A program made the translations under genes and the position numbers. This document shows, in pieces, positions 11,431 to 22,019 of a stretch of 64,000 nt of DNA; positions within the stretch are counted from its first letter, which is position 1, and each line of letters starts with the position of its first letter. The notes beneath the pieces are model-generated. The model was given only the letters and a program-made list of their open reading frames with translations. It did not search any database and had not been told where the DNA came from. This stretch comes from Dugong dugon. Its lineage: Eukaryota; Chordata; Mammalia; Sirenia; Dugongidae. The DNA lies in the NCBI GenBank assembly GCA_030035585.1, contig CM057466.1, positions 114,270,182 to 114,334,181 on the forward strand, given 5' to 3'.

Positions 11431-11598
11431 ACCGGGGCAGTGGTGGCACAGCGGTTAAGAGCTCGGCCACAAATCAAAAGGTCAGCAGTTCAAATCCACC
11501 AACTGCTCCTTGGAAACCCTACGGGACAGTTCTACTCTGTCCAGTAGAGTCACTATGAGTTGGAATTGACTGAACAGCAACGGGTTTTTGTTTTTTTA
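11431..11598 (+). repeat. AfroSINE (short type) inside the Tigger element
   Basis: Head ggcagtggtggcacagcggt, B-box-like gttcaaatcc, body tggaaaccctacgggacag and tail ggaattgactgaacagcaac followed by T-rich sequence. It lacks the middle module found in longer AfroSINEs. Confidence 0.85.
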
Positions 11599-11820
11599 GC
11601 ACAAGAAAAGGCTCAAAAACTTTTCAATGATTTTAAAGCTGCACATGCAGTAAGTGAAGGTGATTGTGATGAAGCATTTATTGCAGATAGGGGTTGGTTC
11701 AATCATTTCAAAGCGAGGACAAAATTACATAACATTAAACGGCAGGTAGGAGTTGCCTCTAAGTCAGCTGTTAATAAATTAAAATTATCTGGCCCATCAC
11801 AATGTCTTCAGACACTTTAA
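11599..11820 (+). pseudogene. Tigger/CENP-B-like transposase N-terminal fragment
   Basis: The frame after the SINE reads AQEKAQKLFNDFKAAHA, then ADRGWFNHFKARTKLHNIK. The RGWF-x-RFK-x-R pattern is the second helix-turn-helix of CENP-B/Tigger/jerky-type DNA-binding domains. The first 13 or so codons of the open frame come from the SINE. The frame ends at 11820, before any DDE catalytic domain, so only the DNA-binding part survives. Confidence 0.75.
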
Positions 11821-11837
11821 GAGTACATCTTAAGTAT

Positions 11838-12026
11838 TTTTAAGTAGGGCTCTGAACCAGTTTTTTCTAGTTTGAACCCCTGCTGATAATTTGCATTTCC
11901 ACCCCAGATATACTGGATCAAAATCTGCATTTTAACTAGATCTCATTACCTGGGAACTTGTTATAAATGCAAATTCTCAGCAGGGGTTCAAACTAGAACA
12001 AACCGATTTGAAACCCCGTTTTAAGA
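11838..12026. mobile_element. hAT-type non-autonomous element (MER5-like) with long inverted arms
   Basis: Arms at 11866-11898 and 11965-11997 are inverted copies matching at 32 of 33 positions, around a 66-bp centre that contains the MER5-like block acctgggaacttgttataaa. Weaker complementarity extends outward to agggctctg on the left and cccc on the right. Flanking ttttaagt (11838-11845) and ttttaaga (12019-12026) match 7 of 8, fitting the 8-bp duplication of hAT elements. It has no coding capacity. Confidence 0.65.
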
Positions 12027-12032
12027 TACTAT

Positions 12033-12772
12033 CCCTTTCATGGACCATGGGTTACATACGCCCAGGTTACGTTTTTCCACCCCTGGAGGTTAATTGGCAG
12101 GCATTTGAGCCACTTTAGCACTTTCTGGCATTGTGGCGGATACTGGTGCAATCGCCTAAAAACCAAGGACGTTGGTCCGCGCCACGTTTGAGTGCTGAGA
12201 GCCATTCACATGAAAGGATTCTTCCCAGAGGATTCCATCGTTTGGCTTCTGTACAGTGAGATAAGGCTTGCAAGTATGTTTATTATTTCCCTTGTGTTAT
12301 TGGGAAGGTATGGTTATTGGCATTCAGGAATATCCAAGGAAATTAGTTATTTTGGGGATGAAAACAGTTTGTGATGCACTTTCTGGGCCATGAGACCGAT
12401 ATGTCCCACAAATATGACGTGCTTCATGGAACATGGTACCAATATGGCCCACTCTAAATCAAACTGATAACAATTATGTGCAGCAAGTGCCATTTTATGT
12501 TTTAGTATTTCATGTGTATTTTTGGAAGTTTGAGTAAGGTATTTTAGGGCTCAAAGGTAGCCAGGAAGTGTGATACACCATGGGGCTAATTTGTCCCTTG
12601 TGTGCGATGGACTTCATGAAACATGGGACTGATACGTCCCACTTGCAATGGCACCCCATTTTTCCAAATAATAGAAAATTACCAATAAATAATGATTCAG
12701 CATCCATTCCATTAGTGAAAAAACATGACATCATCAAAAAATTCCAGAAAAAAAACTTCACCCATGAAAGGG
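12033..12772. mobile_element. Candidate piggyBac/Looper-like non-autonomous transposon
   Basis: Perfect 11-bp inverted termini ccctttcatgg lie at 12033-12043 and (inverted) 12762-12772, giving a 740-bp element. Flanks are ctat and ttat, possible decayed TTAA targets. A motif of about 32 bp recurs at 12035, 12379, 12422 and 12612; the last contains gggactgatacgtccc, a short hairpin of the kind found in Looper/MER75/MER85 piggyBac relatives. No transposase frame is recognised. The family assignment is inference. Confidence 0.45.
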
Positions 12773-14286
12773 TTATGCTACACTAAACAATGGACGTGAT
12801 TAATTGATGTGAAATATATTTGCGTTTTAAAGTTATTAATTGTGATGTATACGTGCCCGTTTTGTAATATACTAAGCGGTAGGTTTATTTGGGGTTACTT
12901 TTCTAAAAAGATAAGGGACATGTTTTTCCCAGCTTGCATATCTGATCACATGCGTCTTCCACAGCTAATTCACGTATGCGCGCACACACACATACTCACG
13001 CTCTCTCTCTCACACATACGCACATCGTATGTTCTGATAAGTGCTTCCACTTTTAACAGGCAGCTGTTGGCAACGTCTCCATCATCTACTTATGAGGTCG
13101 GGCCACTCTCACTTTGTGACAGGTCATCAGTTTATGCACGTTATGACATTTAATGAGCACTTCAAATCTAATGTAAATCCCCATGTAAAGGCGTACTACA
13201 TTTGCACAAGTGAATTGTATGTTTCGATGAGGTCACTGGGATTTAGCTCTTTCATCTGCATTCCTGGAAGAGCCAAGAGTCCGCAGAGGAGTTGTTTAAT
13301 AGTTATTTGCCATCCCCACTTGTCTTCCAATGTTGTGATTTAGATCGAGCTCCAGTGCGTGAGAGAGACTTGTCCCCGGAGCATTTTTCAGAATAAATTA
13401 AGTTATAACAGAAGACCTCTCTTAGCTCAGCATAATGAATATGAAACATCATATACTAGTGACCAAGGTCATGGTATGAGAATGAATTACTCTATTAACA
13501 TCTCTTTTAAGTAGCATTAGTGATAATAAATGAAGAGGTTTAATGTAACACTGATAATATTATTCATGCAAAAATAGCATACTTTTTCTTGTTAAAACAA
13601 TTAAAATGTGCTTGGAGGATATTTTACGCCACACAAATATGACGCTTGAGAGTGTTTATTGCATGTTACTGAATCCATCAACATTAAGCAGTAATGCAGA
13701 TAATCTGATAAAAACCGAAAAGCTGATTTGTATGCTATGTTAATTCAGGATCAGCTCTTTGGCCCTAGGTACTACCCAAATGCTGCACAAGATTGCAGCA
13801 AGCTTCAGTGGTGATATTAGAGTAAATCCAATCCTTTTGCTTATAATTTTTTCAAAGAAATTACATCCACCATTCTTTTGCATAAACCCTCTTTAGCTGC
13901 TAAGCGGCTGGTAGTATTGCATTTTAAGCCTGGTATATTGCTGTTTCCTTCCCAGACGTATTTAAGCTTTGTTGTCAGTTGCAGATAATCTTATCCCAAT
14001 CATGTAAATCCCCGAAAAAGCAAAGATTACTAATATGTATTGATAGTGGCCTTGTTCTTAGCATGATATAAATGCCACCTTGGTGCCACCCTCAAATCTC
14101 GATGAGCACAGGGCAGTCTTCTTATGCCGTAGCTTGTCATTGAAAGAATTCCTTTGTAAATCAAGTCATATTCACCCTTGGAAAACTTCTAAACAAAGGT
14201 AGATAGGTGGTCATACAGTCCCACTGCCCCGTGAACCATCTCCATGACCCACTCCACCACCAGCATTTTACTTCCTAGCTTCCACT
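12773..14286. other. Single-copy block, possible conserved non-coding cluster
   Basis: About 1.5 kb with no recognised repeat except a CA/CT-rich patch at 12978-13018. The section 13030-14220 has scattered CpGs (such as gatcgagctccagtgcgtga) and many TAAT/ATTA cores. This texture is common in developmental enhancers. No coding frame is convincing. Confidence 0.35.
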
Positions 14287-14465
14287 TGCAGGAGTTCAAA
14301 CCCACAAAAACCAAACCCATTGCTGTCAAGTTGATTCTGCTATAGGACAGAGTGGAACTGCCCCATAGGGTTTACAAGGAGTAGCTGGTGGATTCAAACT
14401 GCCAACCCTCTGGTTAGCAGCTAAGCTTAACCACTGCAGCACCAGGTCCCCTGCAGGGGTTCAAA
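14287..14465 (-). repeat. AfroSINE (short type) with 14-bp target duplication
   Basis: The element at 14301-14451 reads aaaccaaacccattgctgtc through to caccaggtcccc, the reverse complement of AfroSINE. It is flanked by tgcaggagttcaaa (14287-14300) and tgcaggggttcaaa (14452-14465), matching 13 of 14. Confidence 0.9.
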
Positions 14466-15701
14466 GTCTAGTTACATCTTCATAGATTTCTGTGTGATAT
14501 ATTCTTCCTTTCTAGGGGTTGAAGGTTTACTAAATAGCTTCTCAACATTTTATCCCAGCTCTGTAACATCACCCTAAAGTCCACCTCTTCCTACACCATC
14601 ACCCTCTGTCTACCTGCACAGCATTCACAATACTTTTACCTTCATCTCAGGAGGAATTGTAATAGTCATGATAAATGTGCAGAGGCAAGTGATTTTTCTT
14701 AATAGAAGCGGTGAATAATAATAGTGTTATGATTGTATATTAACAGTATCATTTTTATTATCCCCATAGAAAACTTTACACGAAATGGAAGACATGATTA
14801 TCTTTAAAATCCTGCAAACATGTTACACTTGGGGAATTTTTCTATTTTAATTAAGACTATAGAAAAGCCAAGTGAATGGCCGTGTCTATCCTATTTCCGT
14901 CAACCTTTTAATTATGCCTGGCATGATCGTTTTTACTTGATCCCACATAAATTTTGCAAGTGTAAATGGAGCCGGAGTTTCAAGAAGGAGATCAGGTTTT
15001 GCATTACTGGCAAAACACATATTTATATGAATGAAGCTCTCCTGACTGTACATAATTAGTCAGGGGACAGGCACCTAATAGGATTCTCAGAGCAAGGACT
15101 TAAAGTATTAGTTTCTCATATTTTTGATTAATGCTTTTCTTATAAGACTGTAGCCCGAATAGGATCACAGCATGCATGTTGGGTTAAGACAATCTTTGTT
15201 ACAAAATACAGACATTATACCTTATCAAAGCCCAAAGGAAAATCTTGATTTTTCTACTTATGTCTACATCAGAGATAAGTCCACTCGGAGCCAGGAACAT
15301 TGCTTTATATTATTTATAGTTTCAGTGAGTTCCTAAGTATTAGATGCACTGGAATATATCCATCCTATTAGTTGTAGACACATCACCATACAGATGTTAG
15401 TCTAAGTTTTTTTTTTTTTTTTTAACAATGGCCTATAATTACAGGGTTTGCTACATCTCTGCTTATTTATTTATATGTTGGTGAAGAACTCCCTTAAATC
15501 ATATACAAACAATAAGTGCCAAAAAACAATTGAGAGCTTACGTTGTGCCACTTAATTACTAGAGTTTTATTGGATAATAGAATTCAGACTTGGCATCAGT
15601 AAGCTGCAGATGTCCCTGGGGGTGAGAGGAGGCGAATCACCCTCAGCTGAGAATGAGTGGGTTAGACTTTACAGAAGCCAACTGCCACGTCTTTCTCCCT
15701 C
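14466..15701. other. Single-copy DNA, nothing recognised
   Basis: A T17 tract lies at 15407-15423. No repeat family or gene is recognised. Confidence 0.4.
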
Positions 15702-15777
15702 TGAGTAGCTGGTGGGTTCAAACCACCAGCCTTTTGGTTAGCAGATGAGTGCCTAACCACTGTGACACTAGGGCTCC
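15702..15777 (-). repeat. AfroSINE 5' half
   Basis: Contains ggtgggttcaaaccaccagc and cctaaccactgtgacac, the inverted SINE head. The 3' half is absent. Confidence 0.8.
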
Positions 15778-15850
15778 TTCTTTAAAACACAGTAAACATA
15801 AATTAAAAGAAAATGTCTTAAAAAATAAAATTTTTATTTCACTCTTGTTC

Positions 15851-16340
15851 TTGTTGTTAGCTGCCATCGAGTTGGCTCTGACTTATACTGACCTTGTGTA
15901 TAACAGAATGAAACTCCCAGCCCTGTGTCCTTTCCATGATCGTTGGTATGCTTGAGTCCACTGTTGATTCTATTGTGTCAGTCATCTCATGGAGGGTTTC
16001 CCTCATTTTTGCTTACCCTCTACTTTACCAAACATGGTATCCTTTTCTAGCAATTGGTCTTTCCTGATGACATGTGCAAAATCAGTGAGCTGAGATCTCA
16101 CCATCCTGGCTTCCAAGGAATATTTTGGTTGCATTTCTTCTAAGACTGATTCGTTCATTCTCCTGGCCGTCCACGATATATTCAATATTCTTTGCCAACA
16201 CCACAATTCCAATGCATCAAGTCTTCTTCTGTCTTCCTTTTTCATTGTCCAGCCTTCACATGCACGTGAGGTGATTCAAAAGACCATGGCTTGGGTCACG
16301 TGCAGCTTAGTCATCAAAGTAACATCTCTGTTTCATTGTT
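15851..16340 (-). mobile_element. 5'-truncated RTE LINE
   Basis: From the (GTT)n-type 3' end at 15851 through the C-terminal coding segment to about 16340, where the element stops. This is the usual shape of a LINE copy aborted during reverse transcription. Confidence 0.85.
16003..16245 (-). pseudogene. RTE C-terminal fragment in truncated copy
   Basis: 80 codons starting MKKEDRRRLDALELWCWQR, the counterpart of the segment at 2909-3262. It ends before the RGRP-x-TRW signature. Confidence 0.8.
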
Positions 16341-17026
16341 TTCATTCTTAAGCAACCACGGTTACTGACTGCTGGGAGTTGTGTGCTAGCTATATACTGC
16401 ATGACTTCTCAAACCTTAGATAAGATTGGATATTCCCTCTTATATCCTATGCATCTTGATTTTTGTGTGGACTTGGCTTTCTTCACAGAAACTAGCAAAT
16501 CTCAGCTTCTCAAGAATGTGGTGCCATTGAAGAGAAAGTAGCAACATCCATGTGACCGTCCATGTAGAAACCCTGAGTTACCTCAAGGCCATCGTGACCA
16601 CAGTGTGTGGTAGATTTCAAGTTTCATTGCCCTTCTCTCAAATGTTGAAATATCCCATGATGCTGTGGGGTGTAATGGCACACATTTTGGAAACTGCAGA
16701 ATAAACCATTTCTAAGGTGCCATCCAGTTCTCCCAACCACGGTTTTTCTAGTCATCACAACATCTCCATGACCATTTATTTTGTATCTGCTCTGATGCTG
16801 ATGCTGGGGATACATGGGCTCTGCCTTCAAAGAACTTATAGTGCCTTGGGGGATGGAGATTGAAACCAGTGAAGATAACTTGGTATTGTAAATTCTGACA
16901 CTATGGCTTACACACGGTTATGTCAGTATAACAACTCGTAGTCATATTAAAATGTGCTTTAGGCAGATCATCTCAATGGTGTAGAGCACACACTGGAAGG
17001 AGGAGTCTGGAGGTAATGGTAGTGGG
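16341..17026. other. Single-copy DNA, nothing recognised
   Basis: No repeat family or coding signature is seen. Confidence 0.45.
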
Positions 17027-17371
17027 GTTGTTGTTGTTAGCGACCCTCCAGTCAGCCCCAACTCAAGGCGACCCCATGCACAATGGAATGAAATGCTGCC
17101 CAGTCCTGCACCATCCCCATAACTGGTTGGGGATCGAACCGTTGTGACCCATAAGGTTCTCACTGGCTATTCAGAAGTAGATCACCAGGCCTTTCTTTCT
17201 AATCTGTCATAGTTTGGAAGCTCCACTGAAACCTGTTCAGCATATAGTAACACAAAATCCTCCACTGACAGGTGGGTGGTGGCTTTGCATGAGGTGCCTT
17301 GGCCAGGAATTGATACCCAGGTCTCCTGCATGGAAGGCGAGAAGTCTACCACTGAACACCACAGCCCCCTC
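17027..17371 (-). repeat. tRNA-Gly-headed composite SINE with RTE-like body (complete)
   Basis: On the minus strand: a degenerate tRNA-Gly head (near 17300-17370; B-box region ggtatcaattcctggccaag), a spacer with gccaccacccacctgtcagt, a body shared with the RTE 5' region (acaggtttcagtggagcttc; aggcctggtgatctacttct), and a 3' end shared with the RTE 3' end, finishing in (GTT)n. The borrowed 3' end fits mobilisation by RTE. Confidence 0.75.
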
Positions 17372-17778
17372 AGAAGGACATGGCCCACCTGTAATTGTAG
17401 ACTGCAGGCTCAGACCTTACCCATTCTTGGGGGCTGGCAGTGATACCTGCTGTGTCCGAGAGGCAGATGGCGGAGACCCCGATCGCTGCAGACGAGGGGG
17501 ATGTGATCTATGCACAGTGTAATGTCGTGGCCCAGATGGGGTGGCAGTTCCCCTCACTCCCAGGAGCCCTCCTGTGGCTGCGATCTTCCTGCTATGCAGC
17601 CTCCATCCCTGAGTACCTGGTCCTAGTGAGTCTGTAACCCGATCTCTTTTAATAAGTGATGCTTGGCTTAAAGCAGCTAGAGTTGATTTCTGTCTTTTGC
17701 AACCACATATCCTGATAAAACACAATGGATGTATGGCATCTTCTTGTGATTAGATTCCAGAGATGTTATCATGTGATG
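17372..17778. other. GC-richer single-copy stretch
   Basis: The part at 17430-17600 is clearly GC-richer than its surroundings and keeps several CpGs (gccgag-, atcgctgcagacgag-type text). Short frames run both ways, none with a recognised domain. It could be an old processed pseudogene or an exapted fragment; no call is possible. Confidence 0.3.
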
Positions 17779-17930
17779 AAGTCTCTGGGTGGTGCAAACG
17801 GTTTGTGCTTGGCTACTAACCAAAGCTTGGTGGTTCAAACCCACCCCGAAGTGCTGCAAAAGAAAGACCTGGTGATCCACTTCTGAAATATCAGCCTTTG
17901 AAACCCTATGGAGCAGTTCTACTCTGTAAC
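17779..17930 (+). repeat. AfroSINE (older type), 3' truncated
   Basis: Head ctctgggtggtgcaaacggt, B-box-like ggttcaaaccc, and the middle module gacctggtgatccacttctg, which is shared with the RTE 5' region and the tRNA-Gly SINE. It ends at ctactctgtaacac. Confidence 0.8.
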
Positions 17931-19534
17931 ACAGGAAGGCAGCTCTGTGGCTCAGAGCACTCCGTCCATCCTGTGATGGAGTACCCTTCTCTCTCCATCC
18001 TATTCAATACACACACCATGATCTTGGCTACAGTCGGCAGTGCTTTTCTTTGAAGACTCCTACTCAAGATCATGGTGGTTGATCTACTGCATTAAAGAGA
18101 GACGCAGTCAGTGTAAATCTCAAGTGAAAAGTCAGGCTCAGGGGTCTGAAAAACCAAACACTCAACTCATTTTTTATAAGAGCAGCAACTTGGCAGGCGC
18201 AGGGTGAGCTTAACCAAACCACATAGCCGATTTTACACAAAGAAAGAGCCATTAGGGCCATGAGTGATATTCCATGAAACACCAGATTCCAGGGAAGCCG
18301 GGGGCTCTGCGCCTATCAGCATTGATTCCAGCCTGGAAGGTGTCAAGGAGAAACAATGCCGCGTGGGAGATGCAACGAGGCGGAGCGCACAGTGATGGAT
18401 TCGAAGAAGGCTTGGCTGTTTGCGGTTTGATGTTTCTATTTGGGAGGCCAAGGACATGACTGGGAAGCAGTGCCTAAGTCACAACGTGACACCACAGCCT
18501 CCCTCTCAGCCCTTGGCTTAGTCCACATACCATTCCATTTGTGAAAATGAAAGAGACTTCAGTGGGGGCAAGTAAAGGATAAAGGAGTTTCTGCCAAATA
18601 ACGGAAACAAGCAAACAAAAAAGAAAACAAAAGCTCACCATTTCAGTGCCTGGTAAGTTGGGTTATGTTCCAGTGAGTAGAATCAGAAATCTTGTACTCG
18701 GTCCTGGAGCCTATGGTTTGTTTTTGGAGACTACCCCTTTAATCGTGTCTTTCAAGCTAGGAGCAAGAGTCGAAGGAGCTCTGGATAACTATTCTCTTCA
18801 TTTTGCCAAAGAAGGTTTATATTGAAACAGACACACAGACATACTTAAATTTGAAGCCTCATATTAGATTATTAGAAGAGTGTGTTTGATCAATTCTAGA
18901 GCGCAGAATCAGAAGCAGCAGTACCATGCCTAAGCTCAATGAAATAGAAGCTCCAAATGCAGATAAAATTTAGGTACCAGAACGTCTTCAGAAATCTAAG
19001 TCAGTATATTTCTGCCCCATTACATTTTAGGGGAAATTTTTCATTCTTTCTATACACTTATACATCATTGCATAGAATAAACCGAGTACAAGATTATGAG
19101 TGATTTGAACATGCATTAATATCAAGCCTGATTCGCCAAAAATTGACGTTTCAAATTCATTAAAAAGCTGCAATATGATTAACTGAAGATGGTGCAATTG
19201 GGCAGAAAAGAAATATGAAATATGAGTGCAATTTACAACTAAGTTAGGAGGCAATATTACTTAAATGAAAGAGGTAGTTGATTTAAAAATATTAACAATG
19301 AACTAAGCCTTAAGTTGTGTTTTAGAGTTTAGTCTGATTTGAGTGCAGAGGATAATGAGGCTGTGTAGGGTATTTAGATACAGATTTAGATACAGATACA
19401 GATCTTGAAGAACGGGGAGAAGGGAGTAGAGCTCAGATGAGAGATCTGGGTCAGCTTGGCCCACAGATCTTCTTCCACAAAACTCTGAGCAGAGTGTGGC
19501 TGGGAGAAAGAGGAAACCAGCTTTGTTAAGAAGA
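17931..19534. other. Single-copy DNA, nothing recognised
   Basis: Includes a short gataca-type simple repeat at 19375-19402. No recognised repeat family or gene. Confidence 0.4.
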
Positions 19535-19765
19535 GGTAACACTGTACCCAGGTTCCATTCCTGGCCAATGTACCTCATGTGCAGCCACCACCCATCCATC
19601 AGTGGAAGCTTTCATGTTACTGTGATACTGAACAGGTTTCAGTGGCGCTTCCAGACTAAAATGGACTAGGAAGAAAGGCCTGGCCATCTACTTCTGAAAA
19701 TCAGCCAATGAAAACCCTATATTGTGCATGGAGTCGCCATGAGTTGGGGGCCGATTGAAAACAGG
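19535..19765 (+). repeat. tRNA-Gly-headed SINE, decayed head
   Basis: The B-box region ggttccattcctggccaatg, then cagccaccacccatccatca, then the RTE-like body (ggtttcagtggcgcttccag) and a shortened 3' end. The first part of the tRNA head is not recognisable. Confidence 0.65.
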
Positions 19766-20540
19766 AAGTGCTGTTTCTCCCAAGATGCAAGCTCACCAGT
19801 GGGGTTGAATTTTACTCACCTTTTCTTCCCATTCAGAATAGTTGGCCATATTTCCTCTGCTTTGGCATGAGGTTTTATAATGCAGATTTAGAATTGGAAT
19901 TTTGAGAAAGTGGCTAATTCTGCTGCTGTTTCTGTGTTTCTCTGTAACTCTTGTTGACTAAGACTCCAGGGTCACCTTCAAACTGCCTGGGCTAGACTGG
20001 AGCAGGGTGACTACCTGTGGTGACCTGGGGACATGGCTGGTCCAGACACCTGGAACCAGAGGGCAGCCTCTCTTAGGTTTCCTCGTCAGGCACTTCTCTT
20101 TGTGTGCCAGTCTTGAGGTCAATACTGTACTAAAAAGCCACAGTGAGTCTGCAGGGATGTTTATTTGTTTCTTCAGCTCCTTTCCCGGCTGGCGAGACGA
20201 CCTGGCTCTAAAGCAGGGCGTCTTCTCTTGGGTACATTTTTAGTCTCTGTTGCCCCCAAAGCCTGCATCTCGATTGGAGTCCAGTGGGACCCTGCTTCCC
20301 TGGGCTCACGGATTGATGGTTCTTTTACATCAGATCTGCGGAGGGGGATGTATCTCTGGTCCGAGTCTTTTTATTATTATTATTTAATCTCATTTACCTT
20401 TGTTTTACTCTGGAGCAAAATTACTCTTCTAACTTGACTATATTTTTGGAATCAGACAAATTAATGGAATTCTGTAAAATATGTAATCACTTTTGAGCCC
20501 TTGGATTTTTATGAGTTAAGTTTTCTTAAAGCTGCCAGGT
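19766..20540. other. Single-copy DNA, nothing recognised
   Basis: Contains a GC-richer patch at 20160-20350. No repeat or gene is recognised. Confidence 0.4.
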
Positions 20541-20737
20541 TCTTAGTTGCCATCAAGTCGATTCTGACTCATGGCAACCTCTTGTGTGCAGAGTAGAACT
20601 CCTCCACAGGGTTTTCAAGGCTGGGAGCTTTTGGAAGCAGATCACTAGACCTTTCTTCCAAGGTACTGCTGGATGGTTCCAAACCACCAACCTTTCAGCC
20701 AGTAGTTGAGTGCTTAACTGCACTACCCAGGTACTCC
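20541..20737 (-). repeat. AfroSINE (older type)
   Basis: Inverted SINE with the middle module in the form agcagatcactagacctttc, and head remnants ccaaaccaccaacctttcag and cactacccaggtactcc. Confidence 0.8.
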
Positions 20738-20748
20738 AAAAGTCACCA

Positions 20749-20899
20749 TAACCAAACCAAACCTGTTCCTGTCGAGTTGATTCTGATTCATAGTGACCCT
20801 ATAGGACAGAGTAGAACTGCCCCATATGGTTACCAAGGAGCAGCTGGTGGATTCAAACTGTCAGCCTTTTGGTTAGCAGTTGTAGTACTTAACCGGTTT
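20749..20899 (-). repeat. AfroSINE (short type)
   Basis: Inverted SINE: aaccaaacctgttcctgtcg, ggacagagtagaactgcccc, ggtggattcaaactgtcagc. It lies next to the previous SINE in the same orientation. Confidence 0.85.
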
Positions 20900-21922
20900 A
20901 TCTGGAAATAAACAAAGAACAATACAATTTTCATATTGATCTCCTCACAAACTGTTTCCTTTTTTGAAGTGTCATTCTTTCATGCTTGAGAGCCATTTCA
21001 GACTAAAAGCAGCCAAATATTTACATTTAATATCATATATCTCAGGGTGCTGACAGGGAGAGACAAGCACACTGAAGAATGTGTTTCCATTTGTGACTCG
21101 GTCCTTCCAGGGAAAGTCACGCTCTTCCTGCAAAGCCAGCAGCCTGCTGCCTCAGAGCTACTCTGTCCCCAGCTATGACATTGCAGTTTTTTATTGTCTA
21201 ACTACAGGAGGCAACGCGCCACTACATAAGAGCAAAACAATGCAAACAAAAAACCACTTACGATTTGGTATGCAAGTTCCTAAATCCATGTTTGGTGTCA
21301 AGGCAGAGATAATTTCTAATCAGCATGGCATAAAAACAAACCAAAAAAAACCAAAAAAAAGCCTTAATAATTTGAGGATCTGGTGAGTTGGAATTTAAAC
21401 AAACATATGGGAATGGCTCAGGACAGCCTGTGGCAGGGGTGTGTGGACAGCAGCATGCAGGGGTGGTCTCAAGTTGCACCTGGGTGGTCTTAGGTCAAAC
21501 CAATTTGGTGAGTGGGGCCCTTGTACCCACCAGTGGTCGCTCTCTGGAGTGGTGGCAAGGCTGTGAGAGACTGCACGGGGTGGGGAAGCAGGGCTGCAGA
21601 ACCCACCTGACTTCACCTCTGATAGGGGCCTCAGGTTCTGGCTCTCCTCCCAGAAATGGTGACAGGGCCAACTCCCAGGTTCCTGTGAGACCCAGCACAG
21701 CATGGAGTTACAGCACCCTGCACTGGGACATGTTGGAGAAAAGTGGCAGGCAGGAGGTACCTGAAGCCATTCTCAAAGCACCTGTTCTTGTTCATGAGTT
21801 TCAGCTGGTAATGTTGTTTCTTACGAAAACCCTGTGATTGTGTACACAGAGTAAGCAAATAAACACATGAATGGTGGATGGTGGGAGCCAGGTTTCTCAT
21901 CTAGGAAGTCAGAGAAAAAGGT
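20900..21922. other. Unclassified, possibly decayed L1 in its 3' part
   Basis: 20900-21390 shows nothing recognisable. 21390-21840 is GC-richer and holds a 149-codon frame with no domain; it lies just upstream of L1M 3' sequence and may be part of that element. Confidence 0.3.
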
Positions 21923-22000
21923 GGTAGGTAGGTTGGTAGATAGGTAGGTGAACAGGTAGGTAGGTGGGTAGATGGCTGGCTGGCTGGCTGGATACAAGGG
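21923..22000. repeat. GGTA/GGCT microsatellite
   Basis: Runs of ggtaggta and ggctggct with gata interruptions. Confidence 0.85.
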
Positions 22001-22019
22001 TGGATACACAGGTTAATTG

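Larger units (their letters stand above)
11313..11820 (+). mobile_element. Tigger-like (Tc1/mariner superfamily) transposon, split by a SINE
   Basis: The 5' terminus caggcattccctgggttatg starts at 11313 right after TA, the target dinucleotide of this superfamily. The terminus resembles the one at 44955 (caggcagtccctgggttatg). An AfroSINE at 11431-11598 interrupts the element, and a transposase fragment follows. The 3' terminus is missing. Confidence 0.65.

Noticed and set aside
11560-11820. Domesticated Tigger-derived gene
   Set aside because: The start codon and first codons come from a SINE, only part of the DNA-binding domain remains, and the frame stops before any catalytic region.
21388-21837. 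149-codon frame in a GC-richer patch
   Set aside because: It has overlapping frames on the other strand, no domain, and adjoins L1M sequence.
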